Shown piece after piece: positions 52,607 to 61,150 of a stretch of DNA of 64,000 bases. Numbering within the stretch: position 1 is the first letter of the stretch; the number at the start of each line of letters is the position of its first letter. A program made the translations under genes and the position numbers. This stretch comes from an uncultured Lachnospiraceae bacterium (lineage in GTDB: Bacteria; Bacillota; Clostridia; Lachnospirales; Lachnospiraceae), in NCBI GenBank assembly GCA_910587045.1, contig CAJULG010000001.1:250116-314115 (forward strand), read 5' to 3'. The notes under the pieces were generated by a model that ran no database searches, was not told the DNA's origin, and saw only the letters and a program-made list of their open reading frames with translations.

Positions 52607-53476
52607 ATGGATGAGAAACAATATGATGAAGCGATATTGAAGAAATTAAAACAGGTCGAGCTTACCATCCTGAAAGACTTTATCCGTATCTGTAATAAAT
52701 ATGATCTGCCTTACTTCGCAACCGGCGGAACGGCGATCGGCGCCCTGCGTCATCAGGGCTTCATTCCCTGGGATGATGATATTGATGTCTGTATGCTACG
52801 GGCGGATTATGACCGCTTTATGGAGGTTGCCCCTAAGGAACTCGGCGATCAGTATATTTTTATGGATGCACATACAGAGACAAGCTATCCGTTAATGTTC
52901 GGAAAAATGATCAAACGCGGCACCCGCTTCATCGAAGATGCCTATCAGCAGGCAAACTATCCCCTGGGTATCTTTATTGATATCTTTCCTTATGATAAAG
53001 CACCGGAGGACGAGAAGCTTCGCCGGAAATGGCAGAAAAAAACATGGCAGATCGGGCGGATGCATGTCCTTGCCCTGATCCCGGATCCAAAGCTTCCGGA
53101 TCAGCTTAGCGGAATCAAGAAAGGGATTGCCTCCTTTGGCTGTCGTTTTCTGCACTACCTGTTTAAGCTGATACGATTAACTCCTGCCAAAACCTATCGA
53201 AAATACCTGCAATGGGCAACCACCTGTCCGGAACCGGATTCAGATCTGTATATCGACTACTCTTACCTGACCGGAGAAAATCTGATGATCCGGACCAGAG
53301 AAGCATTCCCTGTGATCGAAATTCCATTTGAAGACATCACGGTTTCCGTTGTCAGAAATTATGACGCCTTCCTCCGACCGGAATACGGGGATTATATGTC
53401 ACTGCCGCCAGAGGGACAACGGCATAATCATTACGCCGCTTTTATTGACTTCGGGGAAGAGAATGATCAACCTTGA
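52607..53476 (+). CDS. licD: LicD-family phosphocholine transferase
   Basis: LicD proteins move phosphocholine from CDP-choline onto a surface sugar. The 289-aa protein has the family motif F-A-T-G-G-T-A-I-G-A at 37-46 and R-H-Q-G-F-I-P-W-D-D-D-I-D-V at 48-61, whose Asp cluster binds metal. A LicC and LicA homologue are encoded at 57352-60113, which supports choline as substrate; LicD homologues in some organisms use other phospho-alcohols. AGGAG lies 9 nt before the ATG. It starts a plus-strand run with a GT8 enzyme and a flippase. Confidence 0.88.
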   Translation: MDEKQYDEAILKKLKQVELTILKDFIRICNKYDLPYFATGGTAIGALRHQGFIPWDDDIDVCMLRADYDRFMEVAPKELGDQYIFMDAHTETSYPLMFGKMIKRGTRFIEDAYQQANYPLGIFIDIFPYDKAPEDEKLRRKWQKKTWQIGRMHVLALIPDPKLPDQLSGIKKGIASFGCRFLHYLFKLIRLTPAKTYRKYLQWATTCPEPDSDLYIDYSYLTGENLMIRTREAFPVIEIPFEDITVSVVRNYDAFLRPEYGDYMSLPPEGQRHNHYAAFIDFGEENDQP

Positions 53477-53509
53477 AAATGCAGAAAACCAGAAAATGAG
53501 GTATCTGAG

Positions 53510-54508
53510 ATGAATGTTCTATATACCACCAACGACATATTTTGTGCAAAGGTCGGAACCGGCATTTGTTCCATCTTTGAAAACAATTCCGATCTCGCAG
53601 ACATAACCGTGTATATCATCGGACAGGAGATCTCCGATTCCAATCAGGAACGCTTCCAGCGATTGGCAGATTGCTACAACCGTACCATTGAACTGATCGA
53701 CTTGGGGAATCTGAAGCATTTTTTTCCTTTTGATTTCGATACTCTTGGCTGGAATCCGGTCATTCTGGCCCGTCTGGTTCTGGATAAGCTGCTTCCGGAA
53801 TCCGTTGAACGAATCCTCTATCTGGACGGGGATACTGTTAACCTTCGCAGCCTGAAAGAATTATGGGAGTTTCCGCTTGGAGATTCTGTTCTGGGTGGCT
53901 GCATTGAGGCGACGGTCAGTCAGAACCGCCGGGAGGAGCTGGGCATGGCAGATCTGCCCTATATCAATTCCGGCGTCCTGCTCATTAATCTGGACAAATG
54001 GCGCAGGGAACACTGGGGCGATACGATCATCTCCTATTATCGGGAGCATGACGGCCGGCTCTTTGCCCCGGATCAGGATGCGATCAACGGAGCGCTGCTC
54101 GATCACATTGCCTACCTTCCACCGAAATATAACTTCTATAATATATATTGGTTCTACCCCTACCGCTTTCTGAAAAAACGAATGAACGATACCTTCTATT
54201 ACAGCAAAGAGGTATTTGATGAATCCTTAGAGCATCCGGCCATCATTCATTATCTGGGGGAGGAACGTCCGTGGCGTGCAGGAAACCATCACCGGTTTAA
54301 GGCCGATTATCAGAAGTATCTGAATCTGACCCCCTGGAAGGGAGATGCTGAAGAAGAAGGCTGGAAGACCTACTTCTTCTTCTGGGATATCTTCAACGGG
54401 ATCATGCGCCCATTTCCGGCACTTCGTTACCGGATCATCGATCATCTGATCCCTGCCTTCATGAAATGGCGGAAACGTCAGCTTCAAAAGGAGACGAACA
54501 GAAAATAA
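53510..54508 (+). CDS. GT8-family glycosyltransferase
   Basis: This 332-aa GT-A protein of the LgtC/GspA type has N-V-L-Y-T-T-N-D at the start, the D-G-D metal site at 106-108, P-D-Q-D-A-I-N-G, and H-Y-L-G-E-E-R-P-W near the end. Members are retaining enzymes using UDP-glucose or UDP-galactose. It is 33 nt downstream of licD and may build the sugar that receives phosphocholine. Confidence 0.88.
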   Translation: MNVLYTTNDIFCAKVGTGICSIFENNSDLADITVYIIGQEISDSNQERFQRLADCYNRTIELIDLGNLKHFFPFDFDTLGWNPVILARLVLDKLLPESVERILYLDGDTVNLRSLKELWEFPLGDSVLGGCIEATVSQNRREELGMADLPYINSGVLLINLDKWRREHWGDTIISYYREHDGRLFAPDQDAINGALLDHIAYLPPKYNFYNIYWFYPYRFLKKRMNDTFYYSKEVFDESLEHPAIIHYLGEERPWRAGNHHRFKADYQKYLNLTPWKGDAEEEGWKTYFFFWDIFNGIMRPFPALRYRIIDHLIPAFMKWRKRQLQKETNRK

Positions 54509-54547
54509 AGGAACGGAAAAACAATTCAGTAACAGGCAGGTAACAAT

Positions 54548-55807
54548 ATGTCAGATACAAAACTCTCAATTCAATCCAGCGTATTCTGGAATACTGCCGG
54601 AAGCGTATTCTATTTGGGCTGCCAGTGGCTGCTTACGGTTCTGGTGGTCAAGCTGTCCGGTGTAGATGCCGCCGGCTTTCTGACTCTCTCCATGTCCGTA
54701 TGCAATATCTGGTACTGTATCGCCGTCTACGGAATGCGGAACTTTCAGGTATCCGATACAAAGGATGAATTTACCAATGGTTCTTATATCTACAGTCGCC
54801 TTCTCACCTGTGGCGCTGCTTTCGCAGGCTGTCTGATCTATACTCTGCTCATGCCTTACGGAATCCTGCAAAAGCTATGTATCCTGCTCTATTTTCTATA
54901 TAAAACTTCCGAAGCACTCTATGATGTCTATGCCGGCATCTTCCAGAAGCAGTGGCGGTTAGATTACGCAGGAAAATCCATGCTGCTCCGGGGTATCTTA
55001 TCCCTGGGAAGCTTCTGCCTGCTTTTAAAATGGACGGATAATATCTGTCTGGCAGTAGGCGGTATGGCACTGCTGTGTCTGATCTCTGTCCTTTTGTATG
55101 ACATCTCTGCCGCTCGGAAATTAACAGATATCCGTCTGGATACCCGTTTCTCGGAAGTAAAGGCACTGCTGATCAAATGTCTGCCCTTAATGATCTATAC
55201 ACTGTTCTCCTCTTCCATCGCTTCGATCCCGCGTCTGTTCATGGAGCGCCTGTTACCGGACGGCAATTACTGGCTGGGCATCTATGGAACCGTTGCCACC
55301 CCCACCCTGATCATTCAGATGGGTGCAACCTATGTATTCAATCCATTTGTCACATTATTTGCAGAACGGTATCATGAAAAAGACAGGAAGGGCTTTCTTT
55401 CTGCTTTCCTGAAATGCTTCCTGTCTGTTATCGTGATCGCAGTCGCCGGCATCCTTGGCGGAAAACTGCTGGGTGTCTGGGGACTGAATCTGCTCTATGG
55501 TCAGGAGGTTGCAGCTCATTCCTACCTTCTGATCCCTCTGATCCTCTGTACGGTACTAACCGCCTTCGCCTGGTTCCTCTGCGGCGTACTGACAGCCATC
55601 CGGGAATTCCGTGGTCTGATCATAGGTAACCTGGCTGCAGTTATCGTATCCTGTATTCTATCTCCGATCCTGGAATATACCCTGGGTCTGCAGAGTGCCG
55701 CCTACGGAATGCAAGGAGCCAGTCTCGCACTGGGACTGGCAACCTTAATCGAAATCATTGTATTGTTTTTCTTTATGCTCCGGAACATCCGCAGGCAATT
55801 CTCATGA
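54548..55807 (+). CDS. Polysaccharide flippase, Wzx/TacF-like
   Basis: This 419-aa protein has about 12 hydrophobic helices and the Wzx/MATE-superfamily start (S-V-F-W-N-T-A-G-S-V-F-Y-L). Its position after licD and a GT8 gene recalls TacF, the pneumococcal flippase that exports choline-bearing teichoic acid precursors. Its stop overlaps the convergent BCCT gene by 6 bp, leaving no room for a terminator between them. Confidence 0.82.
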   Translation: MSDTKLSIQSSVFWNTAGSVFYLGCQWLLTVLVVKLSGVDAAGFLTLSMSVCNIWYCIAVYGMRNFQVSDTKDEFTNGSYIYSRLLTCGAAFAGCLIYTLLMPYGILQKLCILLYFLYKTSEALYDVYAGIFQKQWRLDYAGKSMLLRGILSLGSFCLLLKWTDNICLAVGGMALLCLISVLLYDISAARKLTDIRLDTRFSEVKALLIKCLPLMIYTLFSSSIASIPRLFMERLLPDGNYWLGIYGTVATPTLIIQMGATYVFNPFVTLFAERYHEKDRKGFLSAFLKCFLSVIVIAVAGILGGKLLGVWGLNLLYGQEVAAHSYLLIPLILCTVLTAFAWFLCGVLTAIREFRGLIIGNLAAVIVSCILSPILEYTLGLQSAAYGMQGASLALGLATLIEIIVLFFFMLRNIRRQFS

Positions 55808-57355
55808 TCCTTTCTTTTCTTTTAAGAACCCGTTTGCATCCTTAAAGAAGCTTGCCACGATCAGCAACACGATAAATCCGATCGGAAATGCCGCGATTAT
55901 GGAAACCGATTGCAGGCTGTACATGGAATTCTCCGCAAAGATCAGAGCGATCGGCAACAGAATGAATATGATCGCCCAGAAGATCCGGACCCGCTTATCC
56001 GGCTCTTTATTCACATCCAGCCGCTTATAAGAATAAGAGGAAACTACCATTGTCAATGCATCAAAGGTGGTCGAATAAAATGCGATCATCGTGATCACCA
56101 GCAGGATCAGACCCAGGGCTGATAACGGCAGCGTATCAAATATCTTAATGATCGCCTCTGAATAATCGCCGCCTGCTGCAATAAAGCCGGAAATATCCAC
56201 TCCATGCTTGAGCTGCTGGGCCATACCATAATTACCGAGGATGATAAAGGAGGTAAAGGTTCCGGCCAGTCCCCAGCCATAACCGCCCAATATGGTATTC
56301 TTTATCGTTCTTCCCTTACTGATCGTACCGATAAAGAATGGCGTTGCTACACACCATACCATCCAGTATGCCCAGTAATAGATCGTCCAGTTCTGTGGGA
56401 ATGAGGTTTCCCGTAACGGATCCATCCAGGTCACCATCCCGACAAAATTCTGTACCAGATTACCCAGTGCGGAAAATCCGGTCTCCAGGATGTAAGCAGC
56501 TTCGCCGCCTGCGATCAGGAAATATGCCAGCAGTGCAAAAAACAGATAAGAACAATAGGTCGCAAGCTTCGAGATTCCCTTCATACCAAACAAAACTGTC
56601 ATTGTATAAACCAGAGCAATGAGGATCAGGATCAGAATCGTCAGACCGGTTCCGTTTGCAATTCCAAAGACCTTACTGATCGCAGTTGAAAGCAGCGGCG
56701 TTGCCAGAGAAAAGGTCGTTGCAGTTCCTGCGATCAGAGCAAAGATCGCGATCAGATCGATCAGCTTCCCCCATGCCCCGTCTACCTTATTACCAAGGAT
56801 CGGACGACATGCTTCGGAAAACTTCTGCTTATCTCTGCCCCGGACATGGAGCATGAAGCCGAAGGCAACTGCAAGGACGATATAAAAACTCCATGCGACC
56901 GGTCCCCAATGAAACAGGGGATATGTAGACGCCCACTTCTGAATCCCGCCCATGCTCTCAATATGAGACTCATTGGCATACAAGGCCCATTCACACAGGG
57001 AATAGAACAGAATATCTGCCGCCATAGTAGAGGTAAATATCATCGTTCCCCATTTAAACGATGAATATTGCGGCTTCTCAATCGTCCCGAGCTTTATTTT
57101 CCCATACCTGGAAAATGCGATGTAGATTGTGCAGCCAAAAATCCCTACCCCCAGCAGAGCATAATAGATACCGCAATTATCCCCCAGGAATCCCCGGATC
57201 ACCTGCAAAACAACTGCAGACTGTCCCGGCACCATCATAAAGATCACACAAAGCGCCACAACGCCGATCAACGGAACCAGTGTTGAAAACCAGTCGATCT
57301 GCTTACCCAGGGTTTCATTTGTTTCATTTACTTGATTCTCACTGTTCTTTTTCAT
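55802..57355 (-). CDS. BCCT-family choline/betaine-type transporter
   Basis: This 517-aa protein has 12 hydrophobic helices and the BCCT signature region (Y-W-A-Y-W-M-V-W-C, then G-T-I-S-K-G-R-T-I-K) and a F-G-M-K-G-I-S-K glycine segment. BCCT proteins take up betaine, choline or carnitine. Coupled by a 4-nt overlap to the licA-like kinase, it probably brings in choline and so replaces the unrelated LicB permease used by other organisms. Substrate is inferred from context. Confidence 0.88.
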   Translation of the reverse strand: MKKNSENQVNETNETLGKQIDWFSTLVPLIGVVALCVIFMMVPGQSAVVLQVIRGFLGDNCGIYYALLGVGIFGCTIYIAFSRYGKIKLGTIEKPQYSSFKWGTMIFTSTMAADILFYSLCEWALYANESHIESMGGIQKWASTYPLFHWGPVAWSFYIVLAVAFGFMLHVRGRDKQKFSEACRPILGNKVDGAWGKLIDLIAIFALIAGTATTFSLATPLLSTAISKVFGIANGTGLTILILILIALVYTMTVLFGMKGISKLATYCSYLFFALLAYFLIAGGEAAYILETGFSALGNLVQNFVGMVTWMDPLRETSFPQNWTIYYWAYWMVWCVATPFFIGTISKGRTIKNTILGGYGWGLAGTFTSFIILGNYGMAQQLKHGVDISGFIAAGGDYSEAIIKIFDTLPLSALGLILLVITMIAFYSTTFDALTMVVSSYSYKRLDVNKEPDKRVRIFWAIIFILLPIALIFAENSMYSLQSVSIIAAFPIGFIVLLIVASFFKDANGFLKEKKGS

Positions 57356-58314
57356 CCTATTCTCTCCATTTCTTCCATTGCAATACTGTAATAGTCCCTG
57401 GCATAGCGATACTGCCCCAGCGTATAGTCTCCGAATTCCAGACCAAAGATCCGCTTATACTCACACCAGTTGCTCCATAACAGACCACAGGCTGCAATAT
57501 AACAATATATCTTAATGCGAATCTCCGGCCGGCAGCCTTCCGTAAAATACGCATCAATCAATGCTTCGATGTGTTCCCGATCATACAGGGCATAGATACA
57601 GAACATTGCCACATCCATGTGAGGATCCTGCATGCCGGCATATTCCCAGTCGATCAGACGGATGGATTCTCCGCCCTGATCATTCGGGAATATCAGAAAA
57701 TTATCCGGCACTGCGTCAATATGTGTCAGGATCCGTTCCTCCACATGTGACTCAATATAAGCCCTTAAGGAAAAGACCCGCTCCTTTGTCTCTGCATAGT
57801 CTGCATAGGCAGAAGGCCTTCCATCCCATAATTCCTCATAATGCTGGATCAGCCCGAACAGATCAAAAGTATGGGGAACCACAAGTCTTCGTTCGTGAAA
57901 CTCCCGAAGCTTCTTCATACATTTTCGAACATCCTCCGGATCCAACGGATCGCAAACCCTGGTATTCTCATAAAACCGCGTGATCTTAAACCCGTTCTTT
58001 GGATCAATGTAGATAACACGATCACAGATCCCCTTTCCTTCCAGGGTCTGATAAACCGCATATTCCTCCTCCCGGTTGATCAGCTGCTCGGTTCCCTCTC
58101 CCGGTACGCGCATAATATATGCCTCCCCCTTGCAACGGAATAGAAAAGATCGATTGGTCATACCCTTTTTTAAAACCGTGATATCTATGATCTCCTCTCT
58201 CTTTACATTCATTGCAGTCATAATAGCAGCTATCGCATCCTCCTGCTCTGCCGGGTTCCAGACTGTATCTGTTATCATGATCTCCCCTGCTGCTACAGAA
58301 TCTTCCGTTTTCAT
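57352..58314 (-). CDS. licA: Choline kinase, LicA-like (intact)
   Basis: It phosphorylates choline for CDP-choline synthesis. From the ATG at 58314 it is 320 aa: a kinase-like fold with K-K-G-M-T-N-R-S-F-L-F near the start, the catalytic loop H-I-D-A-V-P-D-N (H198, D200, N205) and metal-binding D222 in L-I-D-W-E-Y-A-G. The 58314 start overlaps the upstream fusion gene's stop as ATGA and has a purine-rich site; a 58341 start would overlap by 31 nt. It is the active counterpart of the degenerate kinase in the neighbouring fusion. Confidence 0.88.
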   Translation of the reverse strand: MKTEDSVAAGEIMITDTVWNPAEQEDAIAAIMTAMNVKREEIIDITVLKKGMTNRSFLFRCKGEAYIMRVPGEGTEQLINREEEYAVYQTLEGKGICDRVIYIDPKNGFKITRFYENTRVCDPLDPEDVRKCMKKLREFHERRLVVPHTFDLFGLIQHYEELWDGRPSAYADYAETKERVFSLRAYIESHVEERILTHIDAVPDNFLIFPNDQGGESIRLIDWEYAGMQDPHMDVAMFCIYALYDREHIEALIDAYFTEGCRPEIRIKIYCYIAACGLLWSNWCEYKRIFGLEFGDYTLGQYRYARDYYSIAMEEMERIG

Positions 58315-60113
58315 TCCTTCTTCCCCCTTTCGGAATAGCACTTCAATGCATTTCCTGCATACAACCTGGCATTTTTATACCAGATATACATGGACTCTCC
58401 AATAATCTTTCCCGTTGTTTCCTGATACAGAGCCCATAGATACCAGTGATACGCTGCCATGGCCACATATCCCATATAATGTCCCTGCTCCTGTATCGTC
58501 GGTGTATGCTGCAGATATTCCTCCAGAACAGCCATGGCCTTCTCATAGCTATAGTCAGACGAACAGATGAAATTCCCGACATCAACAGCCGGATCATCAT
58601 TACCGGCATATTGCCAGTCCGTCAAATACAGCTTCCCTGCTCCATCCACCAGAAAGTTAGAAGCAGAACAGCCACAGTGGCACAGACAGCTATGGGACGA
58701 ATCCCTGCCAACCTGCTCCTGTACAGAAGAAATCAGTTGAAACAGACGTTCAAAATCATCAAAATCCTCCTTGTCTGACCCCTTCAACTGTTCACGAAGC
58801 AAAAGAATCCGTTTCCAGATATGAAAATCATACCTGGAATGAAGCTCTGCATTATGAAGTCTCCGCAGCATTTCAAGTGCCTCAGTAACTTCCTTCGCAT
58901 TGTGACAATTCATTTCATGCGTCTCATTTATAAAATAAGATACCTTCCAGCCCTCTTTTTCATCAATATAAAAGAAAGAATCATCCAGCCTCAGATCTTC
59001 TACCAGCCGAAGAGCAGCCGCTTCGCTTTCCCGGTTAATATACTTTTCCGATCCCTTCAGCGGATGTCGATAGATATAAGCCTGATCTCCTACCTGAAAG
59101 CGAAAGGACGTATTGGTGGCACCGGAAGTAACTGCATGAATATTCACAATCTCCCCGATCCTGCACTTCAATGCCCGGCTGATATTTTCCATGATCCGGG
59201 AATCCGTATTATTAATATATTCCGAATCAAACTCCCGTAATTCATCCAGGGAATCAAATTCCAACACCTTATCTGCACTGTATTTCCGAATATACAGATC
59301 CAGATTTCGGATATAACGGATATAGACATCCTCCCATAACTGTCCCCTGGTCACATTATTCCTGTATTCCCGCTTCAAAATCTCTCCAAATGCCTCACTG
59401 AACTGACGGTCAAAATATACATGGCCCAGCATATACCAGGAATCACTGCCGCCGATGGTCACATTCTTTATCCTGCCCTTTCCATCGCACTCCAGACAAT
59501 ATTCACTGGTGGCTCCGGTTGCATAGACTGCTGCATAATAGGCCCGGTACACATATGGTTCAAACACATTATCCACAAAATAATTATCACTGGAACAAAT
59601 ATAGGTATTGGATAACTGATCCAGAACCCGGATCAGTGTAGACGTATTGTTATAGCGATAATAATCCTCATTTACCACAATCTTAATACCGTACTTCTCC
59701 TCCAGATAGAAGAACTTCTCCTTCCGATATCCAACCACAATCGTAATATCCCGGATTCCTGCCTCCTGAAGCTGTAAAATCTCCCGTTCGATCAGAACAT
59801 CACCCTTTACTCTTAACAGCCCCTTTGGTTTCTCATAGGAAAGCGGAGCAAAGCGACTGGACATTCCTGCCGCCATGATGATAGCATTCTTAACTTTGTA
59901 TGGTTCCAGGGATTCCATCCCCCGGGGTTCAATCTCATAGCTTCCGGCTCCGTTCACCCGGATCAGCTGCTTATCCAGCAGCTCGGTTATCACCTGATTC
60001 GTCTTCCCCAGAGAAATAGACAGTTCTTCTGCCAACATCCGCTGGGTATAATGAATCTTATCCTGATTTTGATGAAATTTGTACAGCATTTGAAATTCTA
60101 CCTGATTTAACAT
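58311..60113 (-). CDS. Winged-helix/LicC cytidylyltransferase/LicA-like fusion, kinase site degenerate
   Basis: This 600-aa protein has three parts. Residues about 8-62 are a winged helix-turn-helix of MarR-like form. Residues 74-305 are a nucleotidyltransferase (A-A-G-M-S-S-R-F at 81-88, K-P-K-G-L-L at 95-100) that fits CTP:phosphocholine cytidylyltransferase LicC. Residues 310-590 are a LicA-like choline-kinase fold. In the kinase loop the expected H-x-D reads H479-C-G481 (codon GGC where GAC is expected), while N486 and D499 are kept, so phosphotransfer is probably lost; the stand-alone licA downstream has the intact residue. The DNA-binding domain suggests self-regulation at the promoter just upstream. 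Confidence 0.85.
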   Translation of the reverse strand: MLNQVEFQMLYKFHQNQDKIHYTQRMLAEELSISLGKTNQVITELLDKQLIRVNGAGSYEIEPRGMESLEPYKVKNAIIMAAGMSSRFAPLSYEKPKGLLRVKGDVLIEREILQLQEAGIRDITIVVGYRKEKFFYLEEKYGIKIVVNEDYYRYNNTSTLIRVLDQLSNTYICSSDNYFVDNVFEPYVYRAYYAAVYATGATSEYCLECDGKGRIKNVTIGGSDSWYMLGHVYFDRQFSEAFGEILKREYRNNVTRGQLWEDVYIRYIRNLDLYIRKYSADKVLEFDSLDELREFDSEYINNTDSRIMENISRALKCRIGEIVNIHAVTSGATNTSFRFQVGDQAYIYRHPLKGSEKYINRESEAAALRLVEDLRLDDSFFYIDEKEGWKVSYFINETHEMNCHNAKEVTEALEMLRRLHNAELHSRYDFHIWKRILLLREQLKGSDKEDFDDFERLFQLISSVQEQVGRDSSHSCLCHCGCSASNFLVDGAGKLYLTDWQYAGNDDPAVDVGNFICSSDYSYEKAMAVLEEYLQHTPTIQEQGHYMGYVAMAAYHWYLWALYQETTGKIIGESMYIWYKNARLYAGNALKCYSERGKKE

Positions 60114-60136
60114 TTCATTCCCTCGTTTTTACTATT

Positions 60137-60173
60137 TGTTCATTTTTTAATTTTATAACTTCATTTTTGAACA
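60137..60173. promoter_or_regulatory. Candidate operator just downstream of the lic promoter
   Basis: TGTTCA (60137-60142) and TGAACA (60168-60173) form a 6-bp inverted repeat, and the direct repeat TTCATTTTT occurs at 60139 and 60160, exactly 21 bp (two helical turns) apart. The site abuts the -10 of the lic promoter, so a bound protein would block transcription. The winged-helix part of the first gene product is the obvious candidate binder; this is inference. Confidence 0.4.
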
Positions 60174-60201
60174 TTGTATTATACTTACAGAATTATGTCA
60201 A
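60173..60201 (-). promoter_or_regulatory. Sigma-A promoter of the lic operon
   Basis: On the minus strand a perfect TTGACA (60201-60196) and TACAAT (60178-60173) are 17 bp apart, starting 8 bp beyond the fruR stop. Transcription would begin near 60166, about 50 nt before the fusion gene's ATG at 60113. No terminator separates fruR from this promoter. Confidence 0.75.
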
Positions 60202-60208
60202 GTGTTTT

Positions 60209-60958
60209 CTATACAAAAATCATCGTCTCCTCGGACCGGTATTCTCCTGGTGTATCACCTGTTGTAATAATCTTTCCCTGTCCAAATTCAGCAAAACGTA
60301 CAGAGGATATTTTATCAAATTTATTCGAATCACAGAGGACGAATGGATTCCGGGTATGAAGCATTGCAATTTCTTTTACCTTTGCCTCCTCGGGATCCGG
60401 TGTCGTAAAGCCCGCTGTCCGGCTTACTGCATTTGCTCCAAAGAAACCAATGGAAAACCGGTAATGCTGCAGGCAGGCGTAGCATTCCGCTCCGACCAGC
60501 GCCTCTGTTGTCGCCTTGAGTCTGCCGCCCGTCAGATAAACAGTATAACCATTCCCGCTCAGCTTTGCAGCATGAAAGATCGCATTGGTTACAAAGACTG
60601 CTTCCCGACAGATCCCGAAGTCCAGATAATCGATCAGAAAACCGGTGGTCGTACCGGCATCCAGGTAGACCAGATCCTTCGGCTGAATCATATTCGCTGC
60701 ATGTCTTGCAATCTTACGCTTTTCATCCTGATTGACCATCTCCCGTTCTGATACGTTATAATCTGTAGTGATCTGATTCTGTAACGCAACTGCCCCCCCA
60801 TGAACCTTCACCACAAGTCCCTTTCTATTCAGTTCTGTCAGGTCTCTCCGGATCGTTGCTTCAGAAGCATCAAATACCTTCATCAGCTCCTGCACTGTAA
60901 CTGCACTCTCCCGATTCACATAATCACATATCATTTTCTTTCGTTCTTCCGATAGCAT
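60209..60958 (-). CDS. fruR: DeoR-family regulator of the fructose operon
   Basis: This 249-aa protein has an N-terminal HTH (about 1-55, with A-T-I-R-R-D-L as recognition helix and V-H-G-G-A-V after it) and a C-terminal DeoR sugar-phosphate sensor domain (Y-L-D-A-G-T-T-T-G, Y-L-T-G-G). It diverges from fruK-fruA across a 192-bp region with paired operators, the usual arrangement for a repressor released by fructose-1-phosphate. Confidence 0.9.
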   Translation of the reverse strand: MLSEERKKMICDYVNRESAVTVQELMKVFDASEATIRRDLTELNRKGLVVKVHGGAVALQNQITTDYNVSEREMVNQDEKRKIARHAANMIQPKDLVYLDAGTTTGFLIDYLDFGICREAVFVTNAIFHAAKLSGNGYTVYLTGGRLKATTEALVGAECYACLQHYRFSIGFFGANAVSRTAGFTTPDPEEAKVKEIAMLHTRNPFVLCDSNKFDKISSVRFAEFGQGKIITTGDTPGEYRSEETMIFV

Positions 60959-61003
60959 GATTCTTCACCCGCCTTCTATTCTTGTCATGAACGAACATGA
61001 CGA

Positions 61004-61038
61004 TTTTTGATTGTATTATATGTTATTGCAATCAAAAA
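61004..61038. promoter_or_regulatory. FruR-type operator, perfect 10-bp inverted repeat
   Basis: TTTTTGATTG (61004-61013) and CAATCAAAAA (61029-61038) form a perfect inverted repeat with a 15-bp spacer, spanning the -10 and spacer of the fruR promoter. Further copies of the half-site occur at 61055-61064 (same orientation as the left arm, overlapping the fruK -35) and 61116-61126 (imperfect, in the fruK leader). This fits cooperative binding by the DeoR-family protein. Confidence 0.7.
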
Positions 61039-61043
61039 GTCAA
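61015..61043 (-). promoter_or_regulatory. fruR promoter
   Basis: On the minus strand TTGACT (61043-61038) and a perfect TATAAT (61020-61015) are 17 bp apart, 57 bp from the fruR ATG. It overlaps the inverted-repeat operator, so FruR probably controls its own synthesis. Confidence 0.75.
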
Positions 61044-61061
61044 TATTGTGACGTTTTTTGA

Positions 61062-61090
61062 TTGACATTGACTTGTTTTTGTGTTATATT
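61062..61090 (+). promoter_or_regulatory. fruK-fruA promoter
   Basis: A perfect TTGACA (61062-61067) and TATATT (61085-61090) are 17 bp apart; transcription would begin near 61097. A FruR half-site at 61055-61064 overlaps the -35 and another lies at 61116-61126 downstream of the start. Confidence 0.8.
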
Positions 61091-61150
61091 TTCATCATAC
61101 AGTAATAATCGTTCAAAATCAATCATAAGGTAAATAAAGGAGGAATTTGT

